Below, one piece after another: positions 1 to 7,215 of a stretch of DNA of 11,750 nt (the first letter of the stretch is position 1; each line of letters opens with the position of its first letter). The translations under genes were made by a program, and so were the position numbers. Under the pieces are notes generated by a model that worked only from the letters and a program-made list of their open reading frames with translations, did no database searches and had not been told where the DNA came from. This DNA comes from PFJX01 sp964440155 (GTDB taxonomy: Bacteria > Pseudomonadota > Gammaproteobacteria > Burkholderiales > Thiobacillaceae), in the NCBI GenBank assembly GCA_964440155.1, contig CAYTRH010000088.1:1-11750 (forward strand). The letters are read 5' to 3'.

Positions 1-2
1 GC

Positions 3-3000
3 CACGCGCCCGGGCGCCGCCACCAGCCCTTGCCGACTGCGCGCGTGGAGGCGCGTGCCGAGGCCATCGCCCGCCTGCGCGATCGTCTGCTCACCCGACT
101 GCCGGCACGCGACGTGCGCGCCGCCCGCGGCTACCGACATCTGCCGTTGCTGGCGCTGGAAGTCACACCCGATGGCCTGGACGCCCTGGCCGGCCTGGCG
201 CTGGTGCAGTCGTTGCGTGAGGACGGCGTGCGCCTGCCNNNNNNNNNNNNNNNNNNNNNNNNNNNGGTCATCGGCTCGGCGCAGGCGTGGAACCTGGGCG
301 CCAGCGGTGCCGGTCAGGCCGTCGCCGTGCTCGATACCGGCGTCGATGCACAGCACCCGTTCCTGCACGGCAAGGTGATCGCCGAGGCGTGCTACTCGAC
401 CACCTTCGCGCCGCACGGCGCCAGCGCGCTGTGCGCGCCGCGCGGCGGCAGCAGTGCCGGTGCCGGCGCACCGTGCACCGGGCTGTCCGCGTGCGATCAC
501 GGCACGCATGTCGCCGGCATCGCGGCCGGCAACGACGGCAACTTCAGCGGCGTGGCGCCGCAGGCCGCCGTCATCGCCATCCAGGTGTTCAGCCGTTTCG
601 ACAACCCCGGCTTCTGCGGCACTTCCAACCCCTGTCTGCTGGCCTATGACTCGGACGTGATCGGCGCCCTGGATCACGTCTTCTCGCTGCGCGACACGTA
701 CGCCATCGCCGCCGCCAACCTCAGCCTGGGCGGCGGTCTGTACGCCAGCAACAGCGAATGCGACACCGGCTTCAGCGGTTACCGCCGCGCCTTCGACAAC
801 CTGCGCGCCGCCGGCATCGCACCGGTGGTCGCCGCCGGCAACGGCTCCAGCGCCGCGGCGCTGGCCGCGCCCGGCTGCCTGTCCAGTGCCATCGCGGTGG
901 GCGCCACCAGCGATGGCGACGTCGTGCCGAGCTGGAGCAACAGCGCGTCCTGGCTCAGCCTGCTGGCGCCCGGCGTCAGCGTGTACTCGGCGATACCCGG
1001 CGGCGGTTATGCCAACAAGAGCGGCACCAGCATGGCCACGCCGCACGTGGCCGGGGCGTTCGCCGCGCTGCGCAGTGCGCGTCCGCAGGCCAGCATGGAG
1101 AGTCTGCTGGCCGCGCTGATCGGTCAGGGCATGCCGGTCACCGATGGGCGCAACGGCTTCAGCCATCCGCGCATCCGCCTGGATGCCGCCACGAACGCCA
1201 GCCTCGACGCCACCCCGCCGTTTCTGGCCACGCTGGACCACGCCGCTGCCGTCACGCTAGGCGGCAGTTTCGCCAGCGTCAGCGCCAGCCAAGCCTATGG
1301 CGGTACTGCCCTGGTCAGCGATGCCGCCGGCAGCGTGCGCCGCTATACGCCCACGCTGACCACGGCCGGCAGCTACCGCATCAGCATCTGGTATCCGGCC
1401 AACGCCGGCTACAGTGACCAGGCGGCCATCGACATCGTGCACGCCTATGGCAGTACCGCGCTGATCGTCGACCAGCGCGCCGACGGCGGGCGCTGGCTGG
1501 ACCTGGGCGAGTACCTGTTGCATCCGGCGCTGCCCGCCTGGGTGGAGATCTCCAACCGTCACGGCGGCACCGTGGTGGCCGACGCCGTGCGCTTCGAGTA
1601 TGTCGGCCCCGGCGTGCCACCGTTGCAGATGCCCGCACAGCCATTGGCCGAGGCGCACGTGGGCGAGCCGTACTCGGTGGGCTTGCAGGTTGTCGGCGGC
1701 GTGGCGCCGTACACCTGGCAACTGGTCGGCGGGCGTCTGCCGGAAGGGCTGCGCTTGGATGCGCACACCGGCGAGCTGCACGGCACCCCGACCTTGGCGG
1801 ATGCCCAGACCTTCACCGTGCAGGTGCGCGACGCGCTGCTACAGAGCGTGACCTTGGAATTCGAACTGGCGGCGACGGTAGACGACGTGCTGTTCGCGGA
1901 CGATTTCCAGGACGGCACGCTGGCGCCCTGGCGCCCGCTGCGCAATGGCGCCGTGCGCCTGGTCGAGGACGGCGATGGCAGCCGATCGCTGCGCAAGACC
2001 AGCTACGGCGACCCGCATGGCGGCTGGGCGCCGCTGTCCTTGCCCAGCGGGGATTTCGACCTGCTGCTGCGTACCCGCAAGGTCAACACGTTGGGCGGCA
2101 ACGGCTTGCGTTACAGCCTCACCGACGCTGCGGGCAATGGTTACGGGCTTACACTCAGCTATCCCAGTGGCACGCTGATCCTGGAACGTCGCGACAAATG
2201 GCTGGCCACCGAACTGGCGCGCAGCACCGGCGGCGTGGCCGGCGGCATGAAGCTGGGCGACTGGTACAGCGTACGCCTGCTGCGTCAGGGCAACCAGCTC
2301 ACCGCCCAGATCTACGTCGGTCAAAGCGTGCCCGGCACCGACCTGCCGGCTCACACGGTGTTCGCCATCGACGACACGCATTCCACGGTCACGCAGGTGA
2401 ACGTGCACGGTGGCCATGAATACGACAGCGACGATGTGCGCGTCGCCATTCCGCCGGCGCTGAGCCCGCCGGCATCCGCTTTGTTGTTCGCAGACGACTT
2501 CGAGGATGCCGGGGCCATGCGCTGGCTCCCGTTGCGCAATGGCAGCGTGACGCGGGTGCAGGACGCCAGCATCGGTGGTGTGCTGCGCAAGACCGGCAAC
2601 AACGATCCGCACGGCGGCCAGGCACCGCTGGCGCGGGCCACCAGCGATTTCGAACTATGGCTGCATACCCGCAAGGTCAATACCGCCGGCGGCAACGGCT
2701 TGCGTTACAGCCTCACCGACGCTGCGGGCAATGGTTACGGGCTTACACTCAGCTATCCCAGCGGCACGCTGATCCTGGAACGTCGCGACAAATGGGTGGC
2801 CACCGAACTGGCGCGCAGCGCCGGCGGCGTTCCCGGCGGCATGAAGCTGGGTGACTGGTACACCCTGCGTCTGACCCGGCAGGGCGGCGCACTCGCCGGC
2901 CAGGTCTACGTCGGCCGCGTCGACCCGGATCGCGCCACGCCGGCGCGCACGGTCAGTGCCGAGGATCCGGCGCATACCCTGTTCACCCAAGTCAACATCA

Positions 3001-3044
3001 ACGGCGGCCATGAGTTCGACACCGATGACGTGCGGGTGCGTTGA
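3..3044 (+). CDS. Secreted S8 (subtilisin-like) serine protease with C-terminal adhesion-type domains, 5'-partial
   Basis: The frame is open to the left edge, so the start and signal peptide probably lie outside. The first start-like codon is a TTG at 30 without a ribosome site; residue numbers below count from it. Residues 5-69 resemble an I9-type propeptide. An N gap follows, then the peptidase domain with the full catalytic triad: Asp in LDTGVD (about 102), His in HGTHVAG (158-160), Ser in GTSMATPHVAG (334), plus the oxyanion Asn in AAGNGS (271). After it come a golvesin/xanthan-lyase-like beta domain (about 397-525), a putative Ig (He_PIG-like) domain (about 533-617, with the motif GGRLPEGLRLD) and two gap-free concanavalin/laminin-G-like repeats (621-806 and 819-1004). 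Several paired Cys in the peptidase suggest disulfides in an exported enzyme. It probably degrades extracellular protein, with the tail binding a surface or polymer; the substrate is not visible. Family call sure; tail domain names moderately sure. Confidence 0.93.
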   Translation, partial: HAPGRRHQPLPTARVEARAEAIARLRDRLLTRLPARDVRAARGYRHLPLLALEVTPDGLDALAGLALVQSLREDGVRLXXXXXXXXXXVIGSAQAWNLGASGAGQAVAVLDTGVDAQHPFLHGKVIAEACYSTTFAPHGASALCAPRGGSSAGAGAPCTGLSACDHGTHVAGIAAGNDGNFSGVAPQAAVIAIQVFSRFDNPGFCGTSNPCLLAYDSDVIGALDHVFSLRDTYAIAAANLSLGGGLYASNSECDTGFSGYRRAFDNLRAAGIAPVVAAGNGSSAAALAAPGCLSSAIAVGATSDGDVVPSWSNSASWLSLLAPGVSVYSAIPGGGYANKSGTSMATPHVAGAFAALRSARPQASMESLLAALIGQGMPVTDGRNGFSHPRIRLDAATNASLDATPPFLATLDHAAAVTLGGSFASVSASQAYGGTALVSDAAGSVRRYTPTLTTAGSYRISIWYPANAGYSDQAAIDIVHAYGSTALIVDQRADGGRWLDLGEYLLHPALPAWVEISNRHGGTVVADAVRFEYVGPGVPPLQMPAQPLAEAHVGEPYSVGLQVVGGVAPYTWQLVGGRLPEGLRLDAHTGELHGTPTLADAQTFTVQVRDALLQSVTLEFELAATVDDVLFADDFQDGTLAPWRPLRNGAVRLVEDGDGSRSLRKTSYGDPHGGWAPLSLPSGDFDLLLRTRKVNTLGGNGLRYSLTDAAGNGYGLTLSYPSGTLILERRDKWLATELARSTGGVAGGMKLGDWYSVRLLRQGNQLTAQIYVGQSVPGTDLPAHTVFAIDDTHSTVTQVNVHGGHEYDSDDVRVAIPPALSPPASALLFADDFEDAGAMRWLPLRNGSVTRVQDASIGGVLRKTGNNDPHGGQAPLARATSDFELWLHTRKVNTAGGNGLRYSLTDAAGNGYGLTLSYPSGTLILERRDKWVATELARSAGGVPGGMKLGDWYTLRLTRQGGALAGQVYVGRVDPDRATPARTVSAEDPAHTLFTQVNINGGHEFDTDDVRVR
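239..265. other. Assembly gap of 27 Ns inside the protease gene
   Basis: Twenty-seven undetermined bases lie at the boundary between the propeptide and the mature peptidase. The length is a multiple of three and the same frame is used on both sides, so the gene is probably intact, but the true gap size and about ten residues are unknown. The missing part would hold the likely autoprocessing site. Confidence 0.99.
1890..2447 (+). repeat. Domain repeat copy 1 in the protease C-terminus
   Basis: Copy 1 of a 186-residue domain (protease residues 621-806) that aligns without gaps to copy 2, exactly 198 codons downstream. Shared landmarks are LFADDF, DPHGG, TRKVNT, GNGLRYSLTDAAGNGYG and GGHE, with a DDVRV end. 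The pattern resembles concanavalin/laminin-G-like beta-sandwich domains found at the C-termini of secreted enzymes. Its core at 2094-2225 is almost identical to 2688-2819. Confidence 0.9.
2484..3041 (+). repeat. Domain repeat copy 2 in the protease C-terminus
   Basis: Copy 2 of the domain (residues 819-1004), which ends the protein. A 12-residue linker rich in Pro and Ala separates it from copy 1. There is no autotransporter beta-barrel and no recognisable sorting signal after it, so the protein probably leaves the cell by a general secretion route; this is inference. Confidence 0.9.
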
Positions 3045-3075
3045 GGTTCCGACGCGAGGTTCTGCCCGGTGATTC

Positions 3076-3094
3076 GCTGATCAGGATGATCAGC
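3076..3094. terminator. Hairpin between the protease and tRNA 3' ends
   Basis: A perfect 8-bp inverted repeat, GCTGATCA and TGATCAGC, is separated by the three bases GGA. It lies downstream of both convergent transcripts, the protease (+) and the tRNA (-). No clear T run follows on either strand, so it may be a weak or Rho-assisted terminator or a processing signal rather than a classic intrinsic terminator. Confidence 0.4.
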
Positions 3095-3104
3095 CTGAGG
3101 ATTT

Positions 3105-3181
3105 TGGCGCGCCCGGCGCGATTCGAACGCACGACCCCTGCCTTCGGAGGGCAGTACTCTATCCAGCTGAGCTACGGGCGC
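3105..3181 (-). tRNA. tRNA-Arg (anticodon CCG), with encoded CCA
   Basis: The minus strand folds into a complete 77-nt cloverleaf. The acceptor stem GCGCCCG/CGGGCGC is perfect. The D arm is GCTC-AGCTGGATA-GAGT. The anticodon stem CTGCC/GGCAG holds the loop CTCCGAA, giving anticodon CCG at positions 34-36, which reads CGG. The T arm is GTGCG-TTCGAAT-CGCGC. The discriminator base is G and CCA is encoded (3107-3105). The identity follows from the anticodon and the close match to the gammaproteobacterial tRNA-Arg(CCG) body. Position 37 is A. No integrase or att-like repeat is visible beside it. Confidence 0.97.
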
Positions 3182-3192
3182 TTGGGGCGCGC

Positions 3193-3198
3193 AGCATA
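3193..3198 (-). promoter_or_regulatory. Extended -10 box for tRNA-Arg
   Basis: On the minus strand TATGCT is preceded directly by TGC, an extended -10 pattern, and ends 11 bases before the mature tRNA 5' end. No good -35 box is seen at the normal distance, which fits an extended -10 promoter. It is read from sequence only. Confidence 0.4.
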
Positions 3199-3211
3199 GC
3201 ACAGCCGGCGT

Positions 3212-3239
3212 TTGGCGGGCAGCCCAAAACCCTTATAAT
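3212..3239 (+). promoter_or_regulatory. Sigma-70-type promoter for the diheme cytochrome c gene
   Basis: A TTGGCG -35 box (3212-3217) and a perfect TATAAT -10 box (3234-3239) are separated by 16 bp. Transcription would start near 3246, giving a leader of about 30 nt before the ATG at 3278. The site is back to back with the tRNA promoter. Confidence 0.65.
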
Positions 3240-3277
3240 CCGCCGGTTTCCCTCTCACGTTCAGCAGAGTCCGCGCC

Positions 3278-4081
3278 ATGGCCGATCATCACGCAATGCC
3301 GAAAACCACGCTCAAGGATTTTCTCTACGCCACCTTGGGCGGTCTGCTGGCGCCGGCCATCGCCATCTTCATGATCGTGCTGCTGGTATTGGGCATCCAG
3401 TCCAACTTCGGCGCATCGGATGCCGCGCCGGTGGCGGACCGCATCGTGCGCGAGCGCATCCAGCCGTTCGGCCAGTCCGTGGTGGTGGACCCCAACGCGC
3501 CCAGGATCGAGCGCACCGGCAAGCAGGTGTATGACGAAGTGTGCGCGGGTTGCCATGCCTCCGGCGCCTTGGGTGCGCCGCGTTTCGAGAACGCGGGTGA
3601 CTGGAGCCGCCGCATCGCGCAGGGCTACGACACGTTGCTGACGCATGCGATCAAGGGCATCAACAAGATGCCGGCGCGCGGCGGCGATCCGGATCTCTCC
3701 GACCTGGAGGTGGCGCGGGCGATGGTGCACATGACCAACTCCGCCGGTGCGCGTTTCGAGGCAGCGCTGAAGAAGGAGCCGGAGCCGACCGCCGCCCAAC
3801 TCGAACGCGGCAAACTGGTCTACGCGGAGAACTGTGCCTACTGCCACGACACCGGTATCACCGGCGCGCAGAAGCTGGATGATGCGGTGGCATGGCGGCC
3901 GTTGTTGCAGGCGGGTAAGGAATATCTGTATCACGCCGCGATCAACGGCAGCTTCGGCGGCCCGGCCAAGGGCGGCAACGAGAAGCTGTCGGATGCCGAT
4001 ACCCGCATGGCGGTGGATTACATGGTCGATCGCGCCCGCGCGGCGATCGCCGCCGCCGCGACACAGAGCGCGGCGAAGTAA
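3278..4081 (+). CDS. Membrane-anchored diheme cytochrome c, c5 family
   Basis: A 267-residue electron-transfer protein with one N-terminal membrane anchor (about 17-40) and two c-type heme domains in the periplasm. Heme 1 is bound by CAGCH (89-93), with Met131 in KMPARGG as the sixth ligand. Heme 2 is bound by CAYCH (186-190), but the matching ligand loop reads GGPAKGG, with Gly228 where Met is expected. Layout and length match the two-domain c5 cytochromes of beta- and gammaproteobacteria, which pass electrons in the periplasm, probably to a terminal oxidase. ATG 3278 is preferred because it follows the promoter closely; a second in-frame ATG at 3296 is possible. No strong Shine-Dalgarno is seen. 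It is a single-gene unit between its own promoter and a terminator. Confidence 0.92.
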   Translation: MADHHAMPKTTLKDFLYATLGGLLAPAIAIFMIVLLVLGIQSNFGASDAAPVADRIVRERIQPFGQSVVVDPNAPRIERTGKQVYDEVCAGCHASGALGAPRFENAGDWSRRIAQGYDTLLTHAIKGINKMPARGGDPDLSDLEVARAMVHMTNSAGARFEAALKKEPEPTAAQLERGKLVYAENCAYCHDTGITGAQKLDDAVAWRPLLQAGKEYLYHAAINGSFGGPAKGGNEKLSDADTRMAVDYMVDRARAAIAAAATQSAAK

Positions 4082-4104
4082 GCGTAGGCTCGGCCATTCG
4101 CGCG

Positions 4105-4133
4105 AACGCGGCCGTGAGGCCGCGTTTCGTTTT
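4105..4133. terminator. Bidirectional intrinsic terminator between cytochrome c and rep
   Basis: A perfect 9-bp stem, AACGCGGCC/GGCCGCGTT, with the tetraloop GTGA is followed on + by the T-rich TCGTTTTC. On - it is followed by GCGCGAATG, with the A-rich side leading. It sits 24 bases after the cytochrome stop codon and about 5-12 bases past the rep stop codon, so it serves convergent transcripts, best on +. Confidence 0.75.
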
Positions 4134-4137
4134 CGGG

Positions 4138-6141
4138 TCAGCGCGAGGCGGTGTGCGTCAACATGGCCTTGAGCGCGGCCAGCCGCTGGCGGCCGTCCTC
4201 GCGCGACTGCGGCGAGGGCGTGCCGGTCTGCGGGCGGTGCACTTCGGCAGGATCGATTTCGTCGATGAAACGCGACGGATCGCAGGGCAGGTACTCGCCG
4301 CCGCGTTTGCGCCGCGCACACCAGGTGAGCGTCAGGCTGCGTTGTGCGCGCGTGATGCCGACGTACATGAGCCGGCGCTCCTCCTCCAGGCGCGAGCCTT
4401 CCAGACATTCACGATGCGGCAGGATGTCTTCCTCCACGCCGACCAGGAATACGTGCGGGAACTCCAGCCCCTTGGCAGCATGCAGCGTGGACAGGCGCAC
4501 CGCGTCGACGTCCTCGTCCTCGCGCCCTTCGAGCAGGTTCATCAGGCTGATGGTCTGGGTCAGCTCGATCAGGTTCCTGCCGTCGCTCTCGCCCTTGCGC
4601 GCCAGCCAGTCGACGAAGTCGCGCACGTTGCGCCACTTGGCGGCGGCGGTGCGTTCCTCCTCGCTGTCGAACAGCCATGCCTCGTAGCCGATCGCGGCCA
4701 GCAGTTCCTCCAGCAGCGGGGCGGCGGCCTCGTGCTCGGCGCGCGCGGCCAGGCGCTGGATGAAGGCGTGGAACTCCAACAGCGGTTCCAGTTGTCGCGC
4801 GCTCAGTAGCGCGCGCGCACCTTCCTCGGCGGCCGCCGCGAACAGGCTGACATGGCGTTGGCCGGCATAATCGCCCAGGCGTTCCAGCGTCGCGGCGCCG
4901 ATGCCGCGGCGCGGCGTGGTGGCGGCGCGGATGAAAGCGGGGTCGTCGTCCGGGTTGGCCAGCAGGCGCAGATAGGCGGTGAGATCCTTGATTTCCGCCT
5001 TGTCGAAGAACGACTGACCGCCGGAGATCTGGTAGGGAATCTTGGCTTCGCGCAACGCCTCCTCGAACGCGCGTGCCTGATGGTTGCCGCGATACAGGAT
5101 GGCGTAATCGGCATGGCGCCCGCGTTGCTGGAAACGGTGTGCCGAGATGCGCATGGCCACGGTTTCCGCCTCGTGGCGTTCGTCGCGACAGGGCAGCAGT
5201 TCGATGCGCTCGCCCAGGCCCAGTTCGCTCCACAGGTTCTTGTCGCGCAGACGCGGGTTGTGGCGGATGACGCTGTTGGCGGCGCGCAGGATGCGCTGGC
5301 TGGAACGGTAATTCTGGGTCAGCGCGATCACCCGCAATTGCGGGTAGTCGCGTTCCAGCCGGCGCAGGTTCTCCACGTCGGCGCCGCGCCAGGCGTAGAT
5401 GGCTTGGTCGTCGTCGCCGACCGCGGTGAAGCGTCCGGCCACACCGGCCAACAGGCGCATCAGAGCATACTGGGCGCCGTTGGTGTCCTGGTATTCGTCC
5501 ACCAGCAGGTAGCGCAGGCGGCCCTGCCAGGCGTTCAGCACGTCCTCGTGCCGGCGCAGCAGCTCGACCGGCAGACGGATGAGGTCGTCGAAGTCCACGG
5601 CCTGGTAGGCGCGCAGCGTGTCCTGGTAGGCCTGATAGGCCAGCGCCAACTGCCGCTCATCCTCGTCGGTCGCCGCCGCCAGCGCGTCCGCCGGCCCCAG
5701 CAGAGCGTTCTTCCATGCCGAGATGCCGGCCGCCGCCTGACGCAGGCGGCCTTTGTCGGCGTTCAACAGCTCGTTCAGGATCTGCAGCGCGTCCGCCGCA
5801 TCCAGCACGGAAAACCGCGGCTTGTAGCCCAAGTGGCGCGCCTCGTGGCGCAGCAGGCGCAGGCCCAAGGCGTGGAAGGTGGACAGCGTCACCTCGCCGG
5901 CCTGACGCGCCGGCAGCAGGTCGGCGACGCGTTCGCGCATTTCCCGCGCCGCCTTGTTGGTGAAGGTGATGGCGGCGATGTGGCGCGCATCGATGCCGCA
6001 TTCGCTCACCAGATAGGCGATCTTGCGCGTGATCACCCGCGTCTTGCCCGAGCCGGCGCCGGCCAGTACCAACAGCGGTCCGTCCAGGTGGCGTACCGCC
6101 TCGCGCTGCTGCGCATTGAGATCGGCCAGGGTGGCGCTCAT
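4138..6141 (-). CDS. rep: ATP-dependent DNA helicase Rep
   Basis: A 667-residue superfamily 1A 3'-5' helicase, almost the length of E. coli Rep (673). In order: Walker A GAGSGKT (28-34); TFTNKAAREM (about 59-68); STFHALG (87-93); DEYQDTN Walker B (215-221); GDDDQAIYAWRG (242-253); QNYRSS (276-281); LHAAKGLEFP (motif V) and EERRLMYVGITRAQ (motif VI) near the C-terminus. IPYQISGG, SFFDKAEIKDL and NPDDDPAF match Rep rather than UvrD or PcrA. Rep acts with the replisome to move past protein-bound DNA and helps restart forks. The ATG at 6141 is 9 bp after the stop of the ferredoxin reductase gene and has no clear Shine-Dalgarno, so translation may be coupled. The 3' end is at the shared terminator. 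Confidence 0.96.
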   Translation of the reverse strand: MSATLADLNAQQREAVRHLDGPLLVLAGAGSGKTRVITRKIAYLVSECGIDARHIAAITFTNKAAREMRERVADLLPARQAGEVTLSTFHALGLRLLRHEARHLGYKPRFSVLDAADALQILNELLNADKGRLRQAAAGISAWKNALLGPADALAAATDEDERQLALAYQAYQDTLRAYQAVDFDDLIRLPVELLRRHEDVLNAWQGRLRYLLVDEYQDTNGAQYALMRLLAGVAGRFTAVGDDDQAIYAWRGADVENLRRLERDYPQLRVIALTQNYRSSQRILRAANSVIRHNPRLRDKNLWSELGLGERIELLPCRDERHEAETVAMRISAHRFQQRGRHADYAILYRGNHQARAFEEALREAKIPYQISGGQSFFDKAEIKDLTAYLRLLANPDDDPAFIRAATTPRRGIGAATLERLGDYAGQRHVSLFAAAAEEGARALLSARQLEPLLEFHAFIQRLAARAEHEAAAPLLEELLAAIGYEAWLFDSEEERTAAAKWRNVRDFVDWLARKGESDGRNLIELTQTISLMNLLEGREDEDVDAVRLSTLHAAKGLEFPHVFLVGVEEDILPHRECLEGSRLEEERRLMYVGITRAQRSLTLTWCARRKRGGEYLPCDPSRFIDEIDPAEVHRPQTGTPSPQSREDGRQRLAALKAMLTHTASR

Positions 6142-6150
6142 GCGCGCGGA

Positions 6151-7164
6151 TCAAGCGCCGCTCTGGAAGTCGAACGAATCCGAGAAGAACGCATCTTCCG
6201 GCAGGCCGCGCGCGGTGAAGTCGCGCCGGGCCGCGTCGATCATCGCCGGCGCGCCGCAGGCGTAGACCTCGAACGCGGACAGGTCGGCATGATCCGCCAG
6301 CACCGCCGCATGCACATAGCCGGTACGGCCGGTCCAGGCATCCTCGGCACGCGCTTCCGACAATACCGGCACGTAGCTGAACCGGGCATGCTCGGCCGCC
6401 CAGCGTTGCGGCAGATCGTGCTGATACAGGTCGACCAGGGTCTTCGCCCCCCAGTACAGCGTGAACGGCCGCTCGACGCCATGGTGGAAGGCATGCGCCA
6501 GGATGCTCTTGATCGGCGCGAAGCCGGTGCCGCCGGCGACGAACAGGGCCGGCTTGTCGGACGGGCGCAGGAAGAAACTGCCGTAGGGCCCGGAGATGCG
6601 CATGATGTCCTTGGGTTTCATCACGCCGAACACATGGTCGGTGAAGAACCCGCCGGGCACGTGGCGCACGTGCAGTTCCAGCAGCGCATCCTCCTCGGGC
6701 GGGTTGGCCAGCGAGAAGCTGCGGCGCCGGCCGTCCTTGAGCAGGAAGTCGATGTACTGGCCCGGCAGGAATTGCAGGCGTTCGTTGGACGGCAGCTTGA
6801 GCCACAGGGCCATGACGTCCGGCGCCAGCTTCTCCATGCGCTCGATGCGGCAGGGCAGCGTCTTGATGGGAATGTCCTTGGCGGCGCCGACTTCCTTGAC
6901 TTCGATGACCAGATCGCTCTTCGCCTTGGCGCAGCAGAACAGCGCCAGCCCCTGTACCTTTTCCTCGTGCGTCAGCGCGCCGTCCTGATGCGTGCCGTAA
7001 TCCACCTCGCCGGCCAGCACCTTGCCCTTGCAGGCGCCGCAGGCGCCGTTGCGGCAGCCGTACGGCAACGCGAAGCCGGCGTCGAGCGCGGCGCCGAGCA
7101 GGGTCTGCTGCGGCTGGACGGTAAACTGGTGGCCGCTGGGCTGTATGGTGACCTGGTATGTCAT
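6151..7164 (-). CDS. 2Fe-2S ferredoxin / FAD / NAD(P) oxidoreductase (CDP-6-deoxy-delta-3,4-glucoseen reductase-like)
   Basis: A 337-residue three-domain electron-transfer flavoprotein. Residues 1-92 form a plant-type 2Fe-2S ferredoxin with Cys37, Cys42 and Cys45 in YGCRNGACGACKG and a fourth ligand at Cys77 or Cys78. The FAD domain (about 100-200) has RRSFSLAN (147-154) and the NAD(P) domain (about 205-337) has GGTGFAPIKS (211-220) and ACGAP (302-306). The order ferredoxin-FAD-NAD is that of AscD/RfbI and of phenol-hydroxylase and methane-monooxygenase reductase components. No sugar or aromatic pathway genes are nearby, so the acceptor is unknown. The start at 7164 is set by AAGGA (7172-7176) and by the conserved N-terminus; the longer open frame upstream runs into the divergent SDR gene. 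Likely cotranscribed with rep. Confidence 0.9.
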   Translation of the reverse strand: MTYQVTIQPSGHQFTVQPQQTLLGAALDAGFALPYGCRNGACGACKGKVLAGEVDYGTHQDGALTHEEKVQGLALFCCAKAKSDLVIEVKEVGAAKDIPIKTLPCRIERMEKLAPDVMALWLKLPSNERLQFLPGQYIDFLLKDGRRRSFSLANPPEEDALLELHVRHVPGGFFTDHVFGVMKPKDIMRISGPYGSFFLRPSDKPALFVAGGTGFAPIKSILAHAFHHGVERPFTLYWGAKTLVDLYQHDLPQRWAAEHARFSYVPVLSEARAEDAWTGRTGYVHAAVLADHADLSAFEVYACGAPAMIDAARRDFTARGLPEDAFFSDSFDFQSGA

Positions 7165-7171
7165 GAGTCTG

Positions 7172-7176
7172 TCCTT
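7172..7176 (-). promoter_or_regulatory. Ribosome binding site of the ferredoxin reductase
   Basis: AAGGA on the minus strand, 7 bases before ATG 7164. It decides the start within an open frame that extends about 300 bases further upstream. The 51-bp divergent gap (7165-7215) must also hold both promoters, but no convincing -35/-10 pair is visible there. Confidence 0.6.
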
Positions 7177-7215
7177 GCTCGAATCCCGAAGTTGAACATC
7201 CAAGGTGCTGCTGTG

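Noticed and set aside
3045..3181. tRNA-associated integration site
   Set aside because: No integrase, no direct repeat of the tRNA 3' end and no foreign-looking genes are seen on either side.
4852..7215. Long plus-strand open frame running antisense through rep and the ferredoxin reductase into the SDR gene
   Set aside because: It overlaps two clearly conserved minus-strand genes in antisense, its product is compositionally odd (rich in Gln, Arg, Val and Gly) and it only becomes a real protein from 7216. It is a GC-rich shadow frame.
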